Both the position numbers and the translations under genes were made by a program. Of a stretch of 64,000 bases of DNA, positions 53,462 through 62,430 are shown piece by piece; the first letter of the stretch is position 1, and each line of letters begins with the position of its first letter. Below the pieces are notes generated by a model. That model searched no databases and had not been told where the DNA came from. It saw only the letters and a program-made list of their open reading frames with translations. Origin of the DNA: Thermoproteota archaeon (GTDB lineage Archaea; Thermoproteota; Methanomethylicia; Culexarchaeales; B10-G16); assembly GCA_003649185.1 (NCBI GenBank), contig QMRB01000003.1, positions 1 to 64,000 of the forward strand, given 5' to 3'.

Positions 53462-55693
53462 ATTCGAGTAAGAGAACTGCCGATACCTGAGCAGATAAAG
53501 GAGATATTGGAGAAAAATGGGATAAATGAGCTATACCCACCTCAAGTTAAAGCCGTTAAGTCTGGACTATTGGAAGGAGAAAACATAGTTTTAGCTGTAC
53601 CTACCGCTTCGGGAAAGACTTTAGCGGCAGAATTGGCGATGACTAAAAAGATACTTGAAGAGGGAGGAAAAGCTCTTTACATGGTGCCGCTGAGAGCACT
53701 TGCAACCGAAAAGTATCGTGAATTTTTAAAGTATACTGAGACTGGAATAAAAGTGGCTATAAGTACAGGGGATTATGATAGCAGCGATCCATGGCTTGCA
53801 AATTATGATATAATAGTGGTAACCAATGAGAAGGCTGACAGCCTTCTTAGACATAGACCTACATGGATGAGCAGAATAAGCATTATAGTTGCAGATGAAG
53901 TTCACATTATAAATGATTCCAGTAGAGGACCGACATTGGAGATGGTTTTAGCCAAACTTAAATATGTAAATCCGAAAGCCCAGATAATAGCTTTAAGTGC
54001 AACTATAAGGAATGCTGAAGAGATAGCTGAATGGTTGGGTTCGAAAATTATTAAAAGTGAATGGAGACCCGTTCCACTGAAAAAGGGAGTATACTTTAGA
54101 AATAGAATAATCTATGATGATGGAGAAATAGTGGAGGTTTCTGGAAATCTAAGTGAACCCTGCCAAGCACTGGTAAATCAAACTTTAAAGGAAGGAGGAC
54201 AAGTGTTAATCTTCACAAATACAAGGGAAAATGCTAAAAGACAGGCACTGCGTCTAGCAACACTCACATCGAAATATTTGAAAAAGGGGGAGAGAAAAAA
54301 GTTGAAAGCATTGGCAGAAGAAATCTTAAAAACGGGTGAAACTACAAGGATAAGTGAGCAGCTCTCCACATGTGTAGCGAATGGAATAGCCTTCCATCAT
54401 GCAGGCCTCATATATCAGCATAGAAAAATCATTGAAGACGCCTTCCGAGACTTTAAAATAAAAGTTATATGTGCAACTCCAACACTTGCTGCAGGAGTTA
54501 ATCTACCAGCTAGAAGAGTCATCATTAAAAGTTATTATAGGTATAGTGGAAGCTTCGGAAGCCAACCAATACCAGTACTAGAATATCATCAAATGGCTGG
54601 AAGGGCAGGCCGACCAAAATACGATGATATGGGCGACGCCATTTTAATAGCAAAAACAAGAGACGAACGGGAATTTCTCTTTGAAAACTATGTGAAAGCA
54701 CCTCCAGAGAAGATCTGGTCGAAGCTTGCTGCGGAATCTGCTCTTCGATCACATATTTTAGCAGCTATAGCCACGGATTTTGCTAGAACCGAACGCGGCC
54801 TAATGGACTTCATGGCCCAAACATTCTATTACCATCAGTATGGGGGAAGCATATATATTGAGAGTATAATTCGAAGTATCCTTAAATTTTTAGAGGAGAA
54901 CGAGATGATCAGGATAGATGAGAACCATTTAAAAGCAACGAAGATCGGTATAAGAGTTTCTCAACTCTATATAGATCCTCTAAGTGCAGTATACATGATG
55001 GATGGTCTTGAAAAGAGAGGAAAAGCAACAGAAATAGCCTACCTACATTTAGTGGCTACAACTCCAGACATGCCTAAACTTTTTCTGAGAAGAGGGGAGA
55101 GGCGAAAGTTAACTGAAAAAGCCTTGAAGATTCAAGATGAACTGTTAGTTGAACCTCCAGACCCATATATAAATGCAGATGAATATGATTTCTTCCTTGC
55201 CTCTCTAAAGACAGCTTTAACCCTATATGATTGGATAAATGAGATGAAAGAGGATGATATAATAGCGAAGTATAGGATAGGTTCAGGAGATATATATTCA
55301 TTGGCCTCCACAGCTAAATGGCTAATATACTCGGCTGCTGAGATAAGTAAGCTTTTAAAACTTAGAAACCATATAAAACCTTTAAGACAATTAATGCTCA
55401 GAATACAATATGGATGTAAACCTGAACTTCTAGAAATAGTTCAGTTGAAGGGGATAGGTAGAATAAGGGCAAGAATGCTGTATAATGCAGGTTATAGAAC
55501 CATTCAGGACTTGAAGAAGGCGCGAATAGAGGATCTTCTCAAAATTCCAACTATAGGAAAAGAAACTGTAAAAAGCATAATCGAGCAGATTGGAAGAGAA
55601 AATGAAAAAGTGAAAGTTGAGGAGAAAAGAGATGAACAAAAAAGAATAATAGAGTATTTTGAGAAGAGAAGTAAGGTGAAAAATAATGGATGA
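53462..55693 (+). CDS. hel308: Hel308 DNA helicase, apparent AUU or AUA start
   Basis: Ski2-like 3'-5' helicase acting at stalled forks, 743 residues. Motif I VPTASGKTLAAELAM, motif II IVADEVHII, motif VI HQMAGRAGRPKYDDMG, a ratchet domain and C-terminal helix-hairpin-helix (LKGIGRIRARMLYNAGYRTI). The conserved N-terminus RVRELPIPEQIKEILEKNGI lies upstream of the first TTG (53507) in a frame with no ATG, GTG or TTG. ATT at 53462 (or ATA at 53459) stands 8 (or 5) bases after GGAGGG. A TTG start would lose 15 conserved residues. Confidence 0.93.
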   Translation: MRVRELPIPEQIKEILEKNGINELYPPQVKAVKSGLLEGENIVLAVPTASGKTLAAELAMTKKILEEGGKALYMVPLRALATEKYREFLKYTETGIKVAISTGDYDSSDPWLANYDIIVVTNEKADSLLRHRPTWMSRISIIVADEVHIINDSSRGPTLEMVLAKLKYVNPKAQIIALSATIRNAEEIAEWLGSKIIKSEWRPVPLKKGVYFRNRIIYDDGEIVEVSGNLSEPCQALVNQTLKEGGQVLIFTNTRENAKRQALRLATLTSKYLKKGERKKLKALAEEILKTGETTRISEQLSTCVANGIAFHHAGLIYQHRKIIEDAFRDFKIKVICATPTLAAGVNLPARRVIIKSYYRYSGSFGSQPIPVLEYHQMAGRAGRPKYDDMGDAILIAKTRDEREFLFENYVKAPPEKIWSKLAAESALRSHILAAIATDFARTERGLMDFMAQTFYYHQYGGSIYIESIIRSILKFLEENEMIRIDENHLKATKIGIRVSQLYIDPLSAVYMMDGLEKRGKATEIAYLHLVATTPDMPKLFLRRGERRKLTEKALKIQDELLVEPPDPYINADEYDFFLASLKTALTLYDWINEMKEDDIIAKYRIGSGDIYSLASTAKWLIYSAAEISKLLKLRNHIKPLRQLMLRIQYGCKPELLEIVQLKGIGRIRARMLYNAGYRTIQDLKKARIEDLLKIPTIGKETVKSIIEQIGRENEKVKVEEKRDEQKRIIEYFEKRSKVKNNG

Positions 55694-56432
55694 TATGCAA
55701 ATAGTTGAAAGAGAGAAAGTTGTGGAAGGATCACCGATCATAATTACGGGATTACCTGACGTCGGTCTAGTAGGGGCTATTGCGTCAATTCACCTGATAA
55801 AAAAATTAAGCATGAAGGAGTATGGGCATGTAGAATACGATTTAATTCCACCCGTAATAATACTTCATGAAGGAGAAATTAAAGCGCCAGTGAGACTGTA
55901 TAGTAAAGGTAAAATAGTAACGTTAATTTCGGAGATAACCCTACCTACGGAAACATTGATGAAATTATCCAAAAAAATAGCTGAATATGCGAAAGAGAAG
56001 GAAAGTAGACATGTAATAATGTTGAGTGGACTCGTTACACCGAATAGATTGGACATAGAGAAACCGAAAGTTTACGGAATAGCTACTAGAAGGGAAGATA
56101 GGGAAATGCTGGAAAAGAATGGAATAACATTGCTGAAAGAGGGATATGTAACTGGAATAAACGCGCTTATATTGAGGGAGTGTATGAAAAAGAATATTTC
56201 AGCAATAATACTTTTAGCTGAATCCTTTAATGAATTTCCAGATCCAGCTGCTGCAGCGGCAAATCTGGAAGCATTAAGCAAAATAACAGGTATAAAAGTA
56301 GATGTAAAGGAATTGATAGTTAAAGCTGAAGAGATAAGGTTGAAAGCAAGGGAGCTTATGAGAAGGACACAGCAGCAACTTAAAGCTTTAAAGAAGGTTC
56401 CGGAGACGGAGATTCCATTAATGTATAGGTAG
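55686..56432 (+). CDS. PAC2-family proteasome assembly chaperone
   Basis: 248 residues: SPIIITGLPDVGLVGAIASI, HVIMLSGLVTPNRLDIEKPK, GINALILRECMKKNISAIIL and AAAAANLEALSKITGIKVDV are typical of archaeal PbaA/PAC2 proteins, which help assemble the proteasome or bind related oligomers. Overlaps hel308 by 8 nt and precedes hsp20 by a few bases. Confidence 0.88.
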   Translation: MDDMQIVEREKVVEGSPIIITGLPDVGLVGAIASIHLIKKLSMKEYGHVEYDLIPPVIILHEGEIKAPVRLYSKGKIVTLISEITLPTETLMKLSKKIAEYAKEKESRHVIMLSGLVTPNRLDIEKPKVYGIATRREDREMLEKNGITLLKEGYVTGINALILRECMKKNISAIILLAESFNEFPDPAAAAANLEALSKITGIKVDVKELIVKAEEIRLKARELMRRTQQQLKALKKVPETEIPLMYR

Positions 56433-56446
56433 AAGAGGTGGAAATC

Positions 56447-56872
56447 ATGTGGAGAATAATAGAAGATATTGAAAGAATGAAGAGGAAAATGGAGAGGATA
56501 ATGGCTGAATTGGCCGCTGAAATTGAGAAGCCCATGTGGGATTATAGAACGAAATGTCTTGAACCTCTTGTAAGTGTGAAAGAGGGAGAGGAAAACATAA
56601 CAGTAACCGTGGATCTCCCATGTGTAGAGAAAGAGAACATAAAATTATACGCTACGGAAAGAACCCTCACCATACAGGCAACTCTAAAAGAAGAGTATAG
56701 ATCGAGAAGGATGGGCATCACAAGAGAGGAAGTTAGCTTTGAACATTTCAAAAAAGTGATCGAGCTTCCTAAGGATGTTATCCCGGAAAAGGCGAAAGCA
56801 AAATTTAAAAATGGAATTTTAGAGGTAATTCTCCCAAAGAAGATAAGTGGAAGGGAAATAAGAATAGAGTAA
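56447..56872 (+). CDS. hsp20: Small heat-shock protein Hsp20
   Basis: 141 residues with an alpha-crystallin domain: EPLVSVKEGEENITVTVDLP, ENIKLYATERTLTIQATLK, KKVIELPKDVIPEKAKAKFK and NGILEVILPKK. The C-terminus REIRIE provides an I-x-I-like anchor. ATG at 56447 after AGGTGG; a GTG at 56438 is also in frame. Holds unfolding proteins until refolded or degraded. Confidence 0.92.
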   Translation: MWRIIEDIERMKRKMERIMAELAAEIEKPMWDYRTKCLEPLVSVKEGEENITVTVDLPCVEKENIKLYATERTLTIQATLKEEYRSRRMGITREEVSFEHFKKVIELPKDVIPEKAKAKFKNGILEVILPKKISGREIRIE

Positions 56873-56880
56873 AATTCATC

Positions 56881-56897
56881 AATGTTCACCGAACATT
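56881..56897. repeat. Perfect palindrome between hsp20 and the deacetylase gene
   Basis: AATGTTC-ACC-GAACATT has 7-base arms and a 3-base centre. It lies 8 bases after the hsp20 stop and about 40 bases before the next TATA box. It could be an operator or a transcript 3'-end hairpin. Confidence 0.5.
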
Positions 56898-56935
56898 GAA
56901 CATCATTCATTTTAGGTTTCACAGAAATTTAGAAT

Positions 56936-56944
56936 AATTTATAG
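56936..56944 (+). promoter_or_regulatory. TATA box for a leaderless deacetylase transcript
   Basis: AATTTATAG centred about 26 bases before the GTG at 56967, which has no Shine-Dalgarno sequence. The spacing equals the usual TATA-to-start distance in archaea, so transcription and translation probably begin at the same base. Confidence 0.5.
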
Positions 56945-56966
56945 CTTTGAAGAATAATTTGAACAT

Positions 56967-58019
56967 GTGAAAGTTACAGTCATCTACTCGCCAGAATATT
57001 TAATGCATGATACCGGTAAGCATCCTGAATCTCCGCTGAGAGTTAAGAGATCAATTGAGGCGATAAAGAAGAGTGAAGTATATTTGAAAGGTCTAGTGAG
57101 GGTGAAATCTCCTAGGAGAGCTGAAGAAGATGAAATCGAAGAAATACATAGTAGAGGATTGCTGGAGAAGGTTAAAAATTTATCTTTAAAAGGTGGAGGA
57201 GTAATAGCACCTGAAACCATAGTTTCAAAGGAAACTTATAATGTTGCATTGCTTGCAGCTGGAGGAGCTATAAGAGGAGTTGAAGGAAGCATTAACGGAG
57301 AGGATAAAAGAGCATTTGCACTTATAAGGCCGCCGGGACACCATGCGGAAAGAAAAAGGTCGAAAGGTTTCTGCATCTTCAACAATGTGGCAATAGCGGC
57401 GGCAAAAGCATTGAAAATGGGAATTAGACGAATTTTAATCATGGACTGGGATGCACATCATGGAGATGGAACACAAAAATTATTCTATAGCAATCCAAGT
57501 GTACTTTACATTTCAATACATCAAGATGGTAGAACACTATATCCTGGAACGGGAGATATCTATGATATTGGAGAATATGAAGGAGAAGGCTACACAATAA
57601 ACATTCCGCTTCCACCATTATCCACAGGGAAAATAGCATTGAGAGCAATGGAGGAAATAGCGATACCAATAATCGAACAATTTAAGCCGCATATAATATT
57701 GGTATCCGCCGGTTATGATGGCCACTACTTAGATGATATTTCAGATTTAATGTACACTTCAAACACCTATTCAAGAATGATGGAGAGAATTGTGAAAATG
57801 GCAAACAAATATTCCTATGGAAGAGTAGTGGCGGTCTTGGAGGGAGGATACCATCTTAAAGCTACTCCCAAATCCATAGTTAAAACGATTGAGGCATTGG
57901 CTGAGAAACCTGTAAAATATGAACGTAACAGAACTGTAACTTCGAAAAGTTTAGAACGTAAAGCGGAACTGCTGATTAAAAAAATAAAAAATGTTTTATC
58001 GGACTATTGGTCCTTTTAA
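56967..58019 (+). CDS. Histone-deacetylase-like amidohydrolase
   Basis: 350 residues of the arginase/deacetylase fold. HPESPLRVKRSIEAI, the charge relay RPPGHHAERKRSKGFCIFNN, zinc ligands DWDAHHGDGTQ and the D in VSAGYDGHYLD, with VAVLEGGYHL near the end. Could deacetylate lysines of chromatin proteins or small molecules. GTG start. The window also encodes a histone. Confidence 0.93.
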   Translation: MKVTVIYSPEYLMHDTGKHPESPLRVKRSIEAIKKSEVYLKGLVRVKSPRRAEEDEIEEIHSRGLLEKVKNLSLKGGGVIAPETIVSKETYNVALLAAGGAIRGVEGSINGEDKRAFALIRPPGHHAERKRSKGFCIFNNVAIAAAKALKMGIRRILIMDWDAHHGDGTQKLFYSNPSVLYISIHQDGRTLYPGTGDIYDIGEYEGEGYTINIPLPPLSTGKIALRAMEEIAIPIIEQFKPHIILVSAGYDGHYLDDISDLMYTSNTYSRMMERIVKMANKYSYGRVVAVLEGGYHLKATPKSIVKTIEALAEKPVKYERNRTVTSKSLERKAELLIKKIKNVLSDYWSF

Positions 58020-58020
58020 G

Positions 58021-59247
58021 GTGAAGGTGAACGCATTGGGAAAATTCCACATAGCGAAGGCGGAAGACATAAAACGTGGAGAAACCACCGATGTATATTT
58101 TATGAGAACATTGAAAATTTTAAAAGAAACAGGATTAGCTAAAGTAAATGTTACAGCTGAAATAACGACTGGTAGACTGCCTAAAAAGTGGAATTGGGGA
58201 ATTCTATGTGGAGTGGAAGAGGAAATAGCGTTGCTAGAAGATCTACCTCTAAATGTCTACTCACTTCCTGAAGGTACAATCTTCTATCCGAAGAGCATGA
58301 ACGGTGTAAGGGAACCTGTAATGGTCATAGAAGGGCCGTACGGTGTATTCGCACATTTAGAAACCGCAATGCTTGGATTATTGTGCCAAGCGTCTGGAAT
58401 AGCTACTGCAGCAGCAAAAATAAAGATAGCTGCCAAATTCAAACCTGTGTACTCATTTGGAATAAGGAGGATGCATCCGGCAATATCGCCGATGATTGAT
58501 AGAGCTGTATATATAGGTGGTTTCGACGGAGTTTCAGGTTTAATGGGAGCAAAGTTGATAGGTAAAAAACCTGTTGGAACCATGCCTCACTCACTTATAA
58601 TAATTTTGGGTAATCAAATAGAGGCATGGAAAAAATTTGATGAAATAATAGAAGAAGAAGTTCCAAGAATAGCTTTAGTGGACACATTTTATGATGAGAA
58701 AGTTGAAGCTATATTAGCGGCAGAAACATTAAAGGAAAAATTGTTTGCAGTTAGACTAGATACGCCGAGTTCTAGAAGAGGAAACATCAAAGATATTGTT
58801 AGAGAAGTTAGATGGGAGCTCGATTTAAGAGGATATAAAAATGTTAAAATAATGGTTTCAGGAGGTTTAGATGAAGAAAGCGTTAGAGAGCTAAGTGAAA
58901 TAGAAGTGGACGCCTTCGGTGTTGGAACAAGTGTATCGAATGCTCCAACCATAAATTTCGCCATGGACATTGTGGAAGTTGAAGGGAAGCCGAGAACGAA
59001 GAGAGGTAAGATGAGCGGAAAAAAGCAGATATGGAGATGTTCAAGCTGTATAAGAGACTTAGTGCTGCCAATAGGGGAGAATCCTCCTAAATGTCCACTT
59101 TGTGGAAGAAGAATGAAACCTATGCTTAAACCGATAATTAAAAATGGAAAGAGAATTTCAAGGGAAAAAACTGCAACGGAGATAAGGGAATACGTATTGG
59201 AGCAACTTAGAAAAATGGTGGAACTTCAAGAAGACGGTTCCAAGTAA
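58021..59247 (+). CDS. pncB: Nicotinate phosphoribosyltransferase with a C-terminal zinc ribbon
   Basis: Salvages nicotinate to NaMN for NAD. Core blocks: KRGETTDVYFMRTLKIL, CQASGIATAAAKIKIAA, YSFGIRRMHPAISPMIDRAV, GTMPHSLIIILG, MVSGGLDEESVRELSEI and FGVGTSVSNAP. A zinc ribbon (CSSCIRDLVLPIGENPPKC, CPLCGRR) follows, as in many archaeal homologues. Start uncertain: ATG 57991 (overlapping the deacetylase), GTG 58021 or TTG 58036; I use 58021. Confidence 0.9.
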   Translation: MKVNALGKFHIAKAEDIKRGETTDVYFMRTLKILKETGLAKVNVTAEITTGRLPKKWNWGILCGVEEEIALLEDLPLNVYSLPEGTIFYPKSMNGVREPVMVIEGPYGVFAHLETAMLGLLCQASGIATAAAKIKIAAKFKPVYSFGIRRMHPAISPMIDRAVYIGGFDGVSGLMGAKLIGKKPVGTMPHSLIIILGNQIEAWKKFDEIIEEEVPRIALVDTFYDEKVEAILAAETLKEKLFAVRLDTPSSRRGNIKDIVREVRWELDLRGYKNVKIMVSGGLDEESVRELSEIEVDAFGVGTSVSNAPTINFAMDIVEVEGKPRTKRGKMSGKKQIWRCSSCIRDLVLPIGENPPKCPLCGRRMKPMLKPIIKNGKRISREKTATEIREYVLEQLRKMVELQEDGSK

Positions 59248-59286
59248 CATTTTAATAGCGTTGAACCATAATTTATTTTAAATTTA

Positions 59287-59362
59287 GGGGCCGTCGTCTA
59301 GCTTGGATTAGGATGCCAGCCTGGGGCGCTGGTGGTCCCGGGTTCAAATCCCGGCGGCCCCA
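59287..59362 (+). tRNA. tRNA-Pro(GGG)
   Basis: Acceptor GGGGCCG/CGGCCCC, anticodon stem CCAGC/GCTGG with loop CTGGGGC (anticodon GGG), T arm CCGGG-TTCAAAT-CCCGG, discriminator A, CCA encoded (59363-59365). No intron. Confidence 0.95.
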
Positions 59363-59386
59363 CCATTCAACCTGTACAGTTGTAAG

Positions 59387-60796
59387 TTACAATTTAAGCC
59401 AGCCGGGTCTTCCATGAAGATGAGAGGTGAAAAAAGAAGCGAAAAATGGATTTTTAACGTAGATGTCTATGATCTCCTCATTAACTAGTATCTCAAATCT
59501 TTCTTGAAAAGCCGATTTAACCAATTCGCCGAGCCTAGCTCTAAAAATATCATCCCTTATAAGCTTAATGGCTGAAGTATGTTTTCGTTTAACATAAACC
59601 ACCCATCGATCATTCTCAACCGAAGGACCTGACAAGACCTTGGAGGAGTACAAGTATTTTCTTAAAAATCTTTCAGAATCATCCAGATTATAAACGGGTG
59701 GACCTATATGCCTCTTAACAGTTGGAAGATTCAGCCTCTCCAATTCTAAAATGAAGATCACCAGATCCTTTTCATTAGACCATACTGTGGAATTTATAAT
59801 GTTAAAATCAAAGGATCTGAGGAGATTTTCGATTCCTTCAAGAGATTTGTAGAGTTGACCCCAAAGAATGTCCGGATGAATTTTCGGACAGCCTGTTAAA
59901 ATGAACATAAATTCACTTCCTCTTTCATGTATCTGCTCCAAAATTTCACTTCTCGATAAAGGCTGTACTGGTTTAGGAAAGAAGAATTCTAGGCTGGGAT
60001 TTTTGAGAAAGATATGTGCAGCAGACATGAATTTACACATATTATTCAAAGATAAAGCTGCAGCAACATTTCTTTTCCTATCAACTGGATCTACAACTAT
60101 CAGTGGAGAATTAAACATTTTTAAGGCTTCATCTTCGAAGCCCACATAATATCCTTCAATATCGATAATTGTGGAAAAGGGATGCCACTTTAAAGAACCC
60201 TTCAAAACATTGATGAAAGATTTGTAAAAAATGGTTAGAAGTTCGCAGAGATAACCTGAGAATCCTCTAATCTTGATTTCAGCACCGTAGACGCCGATTC
60301 CCTTCATAAACTTCTTCAGAAGTCTAACTTCATTTTTCAAATGACCGTTCAACCTTAAATTAACATATTCCGTGTGGAAGGGTGTTCTGTCAACTGATGA
60401 AGCTATTTCACTTGGAGAGTCCACTTTAAAGCATGGAACCAAGTCAACTTTAAAACCTTCTATTTCAGCTTCAATATAGGGATGTTCAGCATAACACTCC
60501 ACATAGTTTTCACCGGCTATAAATTTAGCCATCTCCAAACCGAATTTTATAAGCCCATTTTTACCGATGCTTTTAGGGAATCTTAAAAAGATGTCGAGAT
60601 CTCTGTCCCCCGACAGCCAAGTATCTTTGGCCACAGATCCTTCAACTTTCACATCAACATCTAAATTATGTTTCACCAAGTATCTTTCAGCTCTTCCCAT
60701 AACTTTACGAATAATATTGGAAAGTATTCTTCTCTCAGATTCTGAAGGTTTAATCCTCTCTAAAACTTCGTTTAAAAGGATTTTGTAATCTCTCAT
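59387..60796 (-). CDS. cca: CCA-adding enzyme, class I
   Basis: Adds or repairs the tRNA 3' CCA. 469 residues. The nucleotidyltransferase motif VEGSVAKDTWLSGDRDLDIF, FKVDLVPCFKV and YGAEIKIRGFSGYLCELLTI are typical of the archaeal enzyme. Downstream of thpR with 2 nt between, forming an RNA-repair pair. Needed at least for tRNA-Phe here, whose gene lacks CCA. Confidence 0.95.
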   Translation of the reverse strand: MRDYKILLNEVLERIKPSESERRILSNIIRKVMGRAERYLVKHNLDVDVKVEGSVAKDTWLSGDRDLDIFLRFPKSIGKNGLIKFGLEMAKFIAGENYVECYAEHPYIEAEIEGFKVDLVPCFKVDSPSEIASSVDRTPFHTEYVNLRLNGHLKNEVRLLKKFMKGIGVYGAEIKIRGFSGYLCELLTIFYKSFINVLKGSLKWHPFSTIIDIEGYYVGFEDEALKMFNSPLIVVDPVDRKRNVAAALSLNNMCKFMSAAHIFLKNPSLEFFFPKPVQPLSRSEILEQIHERGSEFMFILTGCPKIHPDILWGQLYKSLEGIENLLRSFDFNIINSTVWSNEKDLVIFILELERLNLPTVKRHIGPPVYNLDDSERFLRKYLYSSKVLSGPSVENDRWVVYVKRKHTSAIKLIRDDIFRARLGELVKSAFQERFEILVNEEIIDIYVKNPFFASFFTSHLHGRPGWLKL

Positions 60797-60798
60797 CT

Positions 60799-61371
60799 CT
60801 ATCGAACCTCGGCCAATTCAACCTCTCTTAAAGTGGTATAGATTGGTCCTTTAGGAGTTAAAACGCTCTTCTTGAGTCTTATATTATCGACGAAGATTTC
60901 GCCAAATTGGAAAAATGTAAAATTATTCAAAATCTTCTCCAATCTCTGAAAGTCACAGCCACCTTTAACTCTTCCAATAGTTATATGTGGAATGAAACTT
61001 TTCCTTTCAGATATAAAACCTAAACTACGTAATCCAATATCTAATCTCCTAAAGATCTCGCAAACTCTATCACTTCCCTTCTCCACACCTATCCAAATGA
61101 CTCTTGCTCTTCTATTATGAGGAAAAGCACCCACACCTTTAATTTCAATTGTGAATGGAGAAATTGTTGCCTTTTCCATAACCTTAACAATTTCATCAAC
61201 CATTGAAACTGGAATTTCACCTAGAAATTTTAGAGTTAAATGTATATTTTCAGGCTCAACAAATTTAATTCTACATTTAACTTTCGAAATGGAATGCTGA
61301 ATCTCTAAAATTTTATCCAAAATATGTTTATCCTCTACGTCGATTGAAATGAATGTACGGATACGCTTCAA
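60799..61371 (-). CDS. thpR: RNA 2',3'-cyclic phosphodiesterase ThpR
   Basis: Two-histidine phosphoesterase (former 2'-5' RNA ligase), 190 residues. The paired motifs are HLTLKFLGEIP and HITIGRVKG. RTFISIDVEDKHILDKILEI at the start is typical. Cotranscribed with cca; may process RNA ends, including those from tRNA splicing. Confidence 0.94.
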   Translation of the reverse strand: MKRIRTFISIDVEDKHILDKILEIQHSISKVKCRIKFVEPENIHLTLKFLGEIPVSMVDEIVKVMEKATISPFTIEIKGVGAFPHNRRARVIWIGVEKGSDRVCEIFRRLDIGLRSLGFISERKSFIPHITIGRVKGGCDFQRLEKILNNFTFFQFGEIFVDNIRLKKSVLTPKGPIYTTLREVELAEVR

Positions 61372-61445
61372 CTTTCATATACCCCACCATACCCATTTAA
61401 ATAAACTAATAATAAAATTAACTAATTGAATTTGGGTTGATGACT

Positions 61446-62015
61446 ATGAAAAAGAGAAGAATGTTGATCTGTATAACTGGAATGCCCGGCGCTGGTAAAT
61501 CGACAGTGGCAAATGTAGCTCGAAAGCTTGGTATACCTGTAGTCTCGATGGGTGATGTTATTAGAGAAGAAGCGGCCAAGAGGGGGATAGAATGTACTTC
61601 TCAAAGATTAGGAAAATTTATGATGGAGATAAGGAGAAGAGAGGGTGCTGGAATAGTTGCAGAGAAATGTTTAGATAAAATTTCAGAGATTAAGAATCGA
61701 ATAGTCGTGGTTGAAGGTGTTAGAAGCCTAGAAGAAATTAAAGTTTTTGAAGAGAACTGCGGGGAAATTATAATATTGGCCGTCCATGCCTCGCAGAAGA
61801 CGAGATTCGCCAGATTGAAGAGACGGGGAAGAAGCGACGATCCATCAGATTGGGAGACGTTTAAAGAGAGGGATTTAAGAGAGCTTGAAGTGGGAATAGG
61901 AAATGTTATAGCTTTGTCAGACTACATATTGATTAATGAGAATACAATTGAAAACATAAAGAATAAAGCTAGAAAATTATTGGAGCATCTGGCAAATGTT
62001 GAAGATAAAGGTTGA
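61446..62015 (+). CDS. UPF0200 P-loop kinase-like protein
   Basis: 189 residues: P-loop CITGMPGAGKSTVANVARKL, VSMGDVIREEAAKRG, VVEGVRSLEEIKVF and RLKRRGRSDDPSDWETF. Related to dephospho-CoA and nucleotide kinases; substrate not established. Several near starts (TTG 61437, ATG 61440, ATG 61446). Overlaps the next gene by 20 nt. Confidence 0.87.
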   Translation: MKKRRMLICITGMPGAGKSTVANVARKLGIPVVSMGDVIREEAAKRGIECTSQRLGKFMMEIRRREGAGIVAEKCLDKISEIKNRIVVVEGVRSLEEIKVFEENCGEIIILAVHASQKTRFARLKRRGRSDDPSDWETFKERDLRELEVGIGNVIALSDYILINENTIENIKNKARKLLEHLANVEDKG

Positions 62016-62430
62016 GGCGGAAATAAAATCAACGGAAGATGCTGAAAAGGTGAAGAATGCAGTACTCAACATAATAGAAACAGAGAATGTGAAAATTGTG
62101 GAAATTGCTGGGAGAAAAATTCTGAGAGCTGAAAGCAATAAAATTGAGAGTTTAAAAAAGCTTCACAGCCTCCTGAGAAAAGAAAGAATACTTGACTCCG
62201 CTAGAAAAATGATGAAAAGATGGTCTACAGATGAGAGAATAATGTTCTTCCTTAACAAGCAGGCAGCATATATGGGGCATTTATCATTTTGCATGCCTGA
62301 GGGAGAATCTCCTCTTGGACCTATAGTTGTCGAAATAGAGGGTGAACGATTAAGGGAGATAATAGATTGGCTGGCTCCTCCCACATCGAGAGGAAAACCC
62401 ATATTCGAGAAGAAAATGCCAGTTATATGA
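61996..62430 (+). CDS. UPF0201 RNA-binding-domain protein
   Basis: 144 residues: IKVEAEIKSTEDAEKVKNAV at the start and GHLSFCMPEGESPLGPIVVE, WLAPPTSRGKP in the C-terminal half, all typical of the archaeal UPF0201 family with an L5-like fold. Function unknown; paired with UPF0200 as in other archaea. Overlaps the convergent radical SAM gene by 8 nt. Confidence 0.87.
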   Translation: MLKIKVEAEIKSTEDAEKVKNAVLNIIETENVKIVEIAGRKILRAESNKIESLKKLHSLLRKERILDSARKMMKRWSTDERIMFFLNKQAAYMGHLSFCMPEGESPLGPIVVEIEGERLREIIDWLAPPTSRGKPIFEKKMPVI

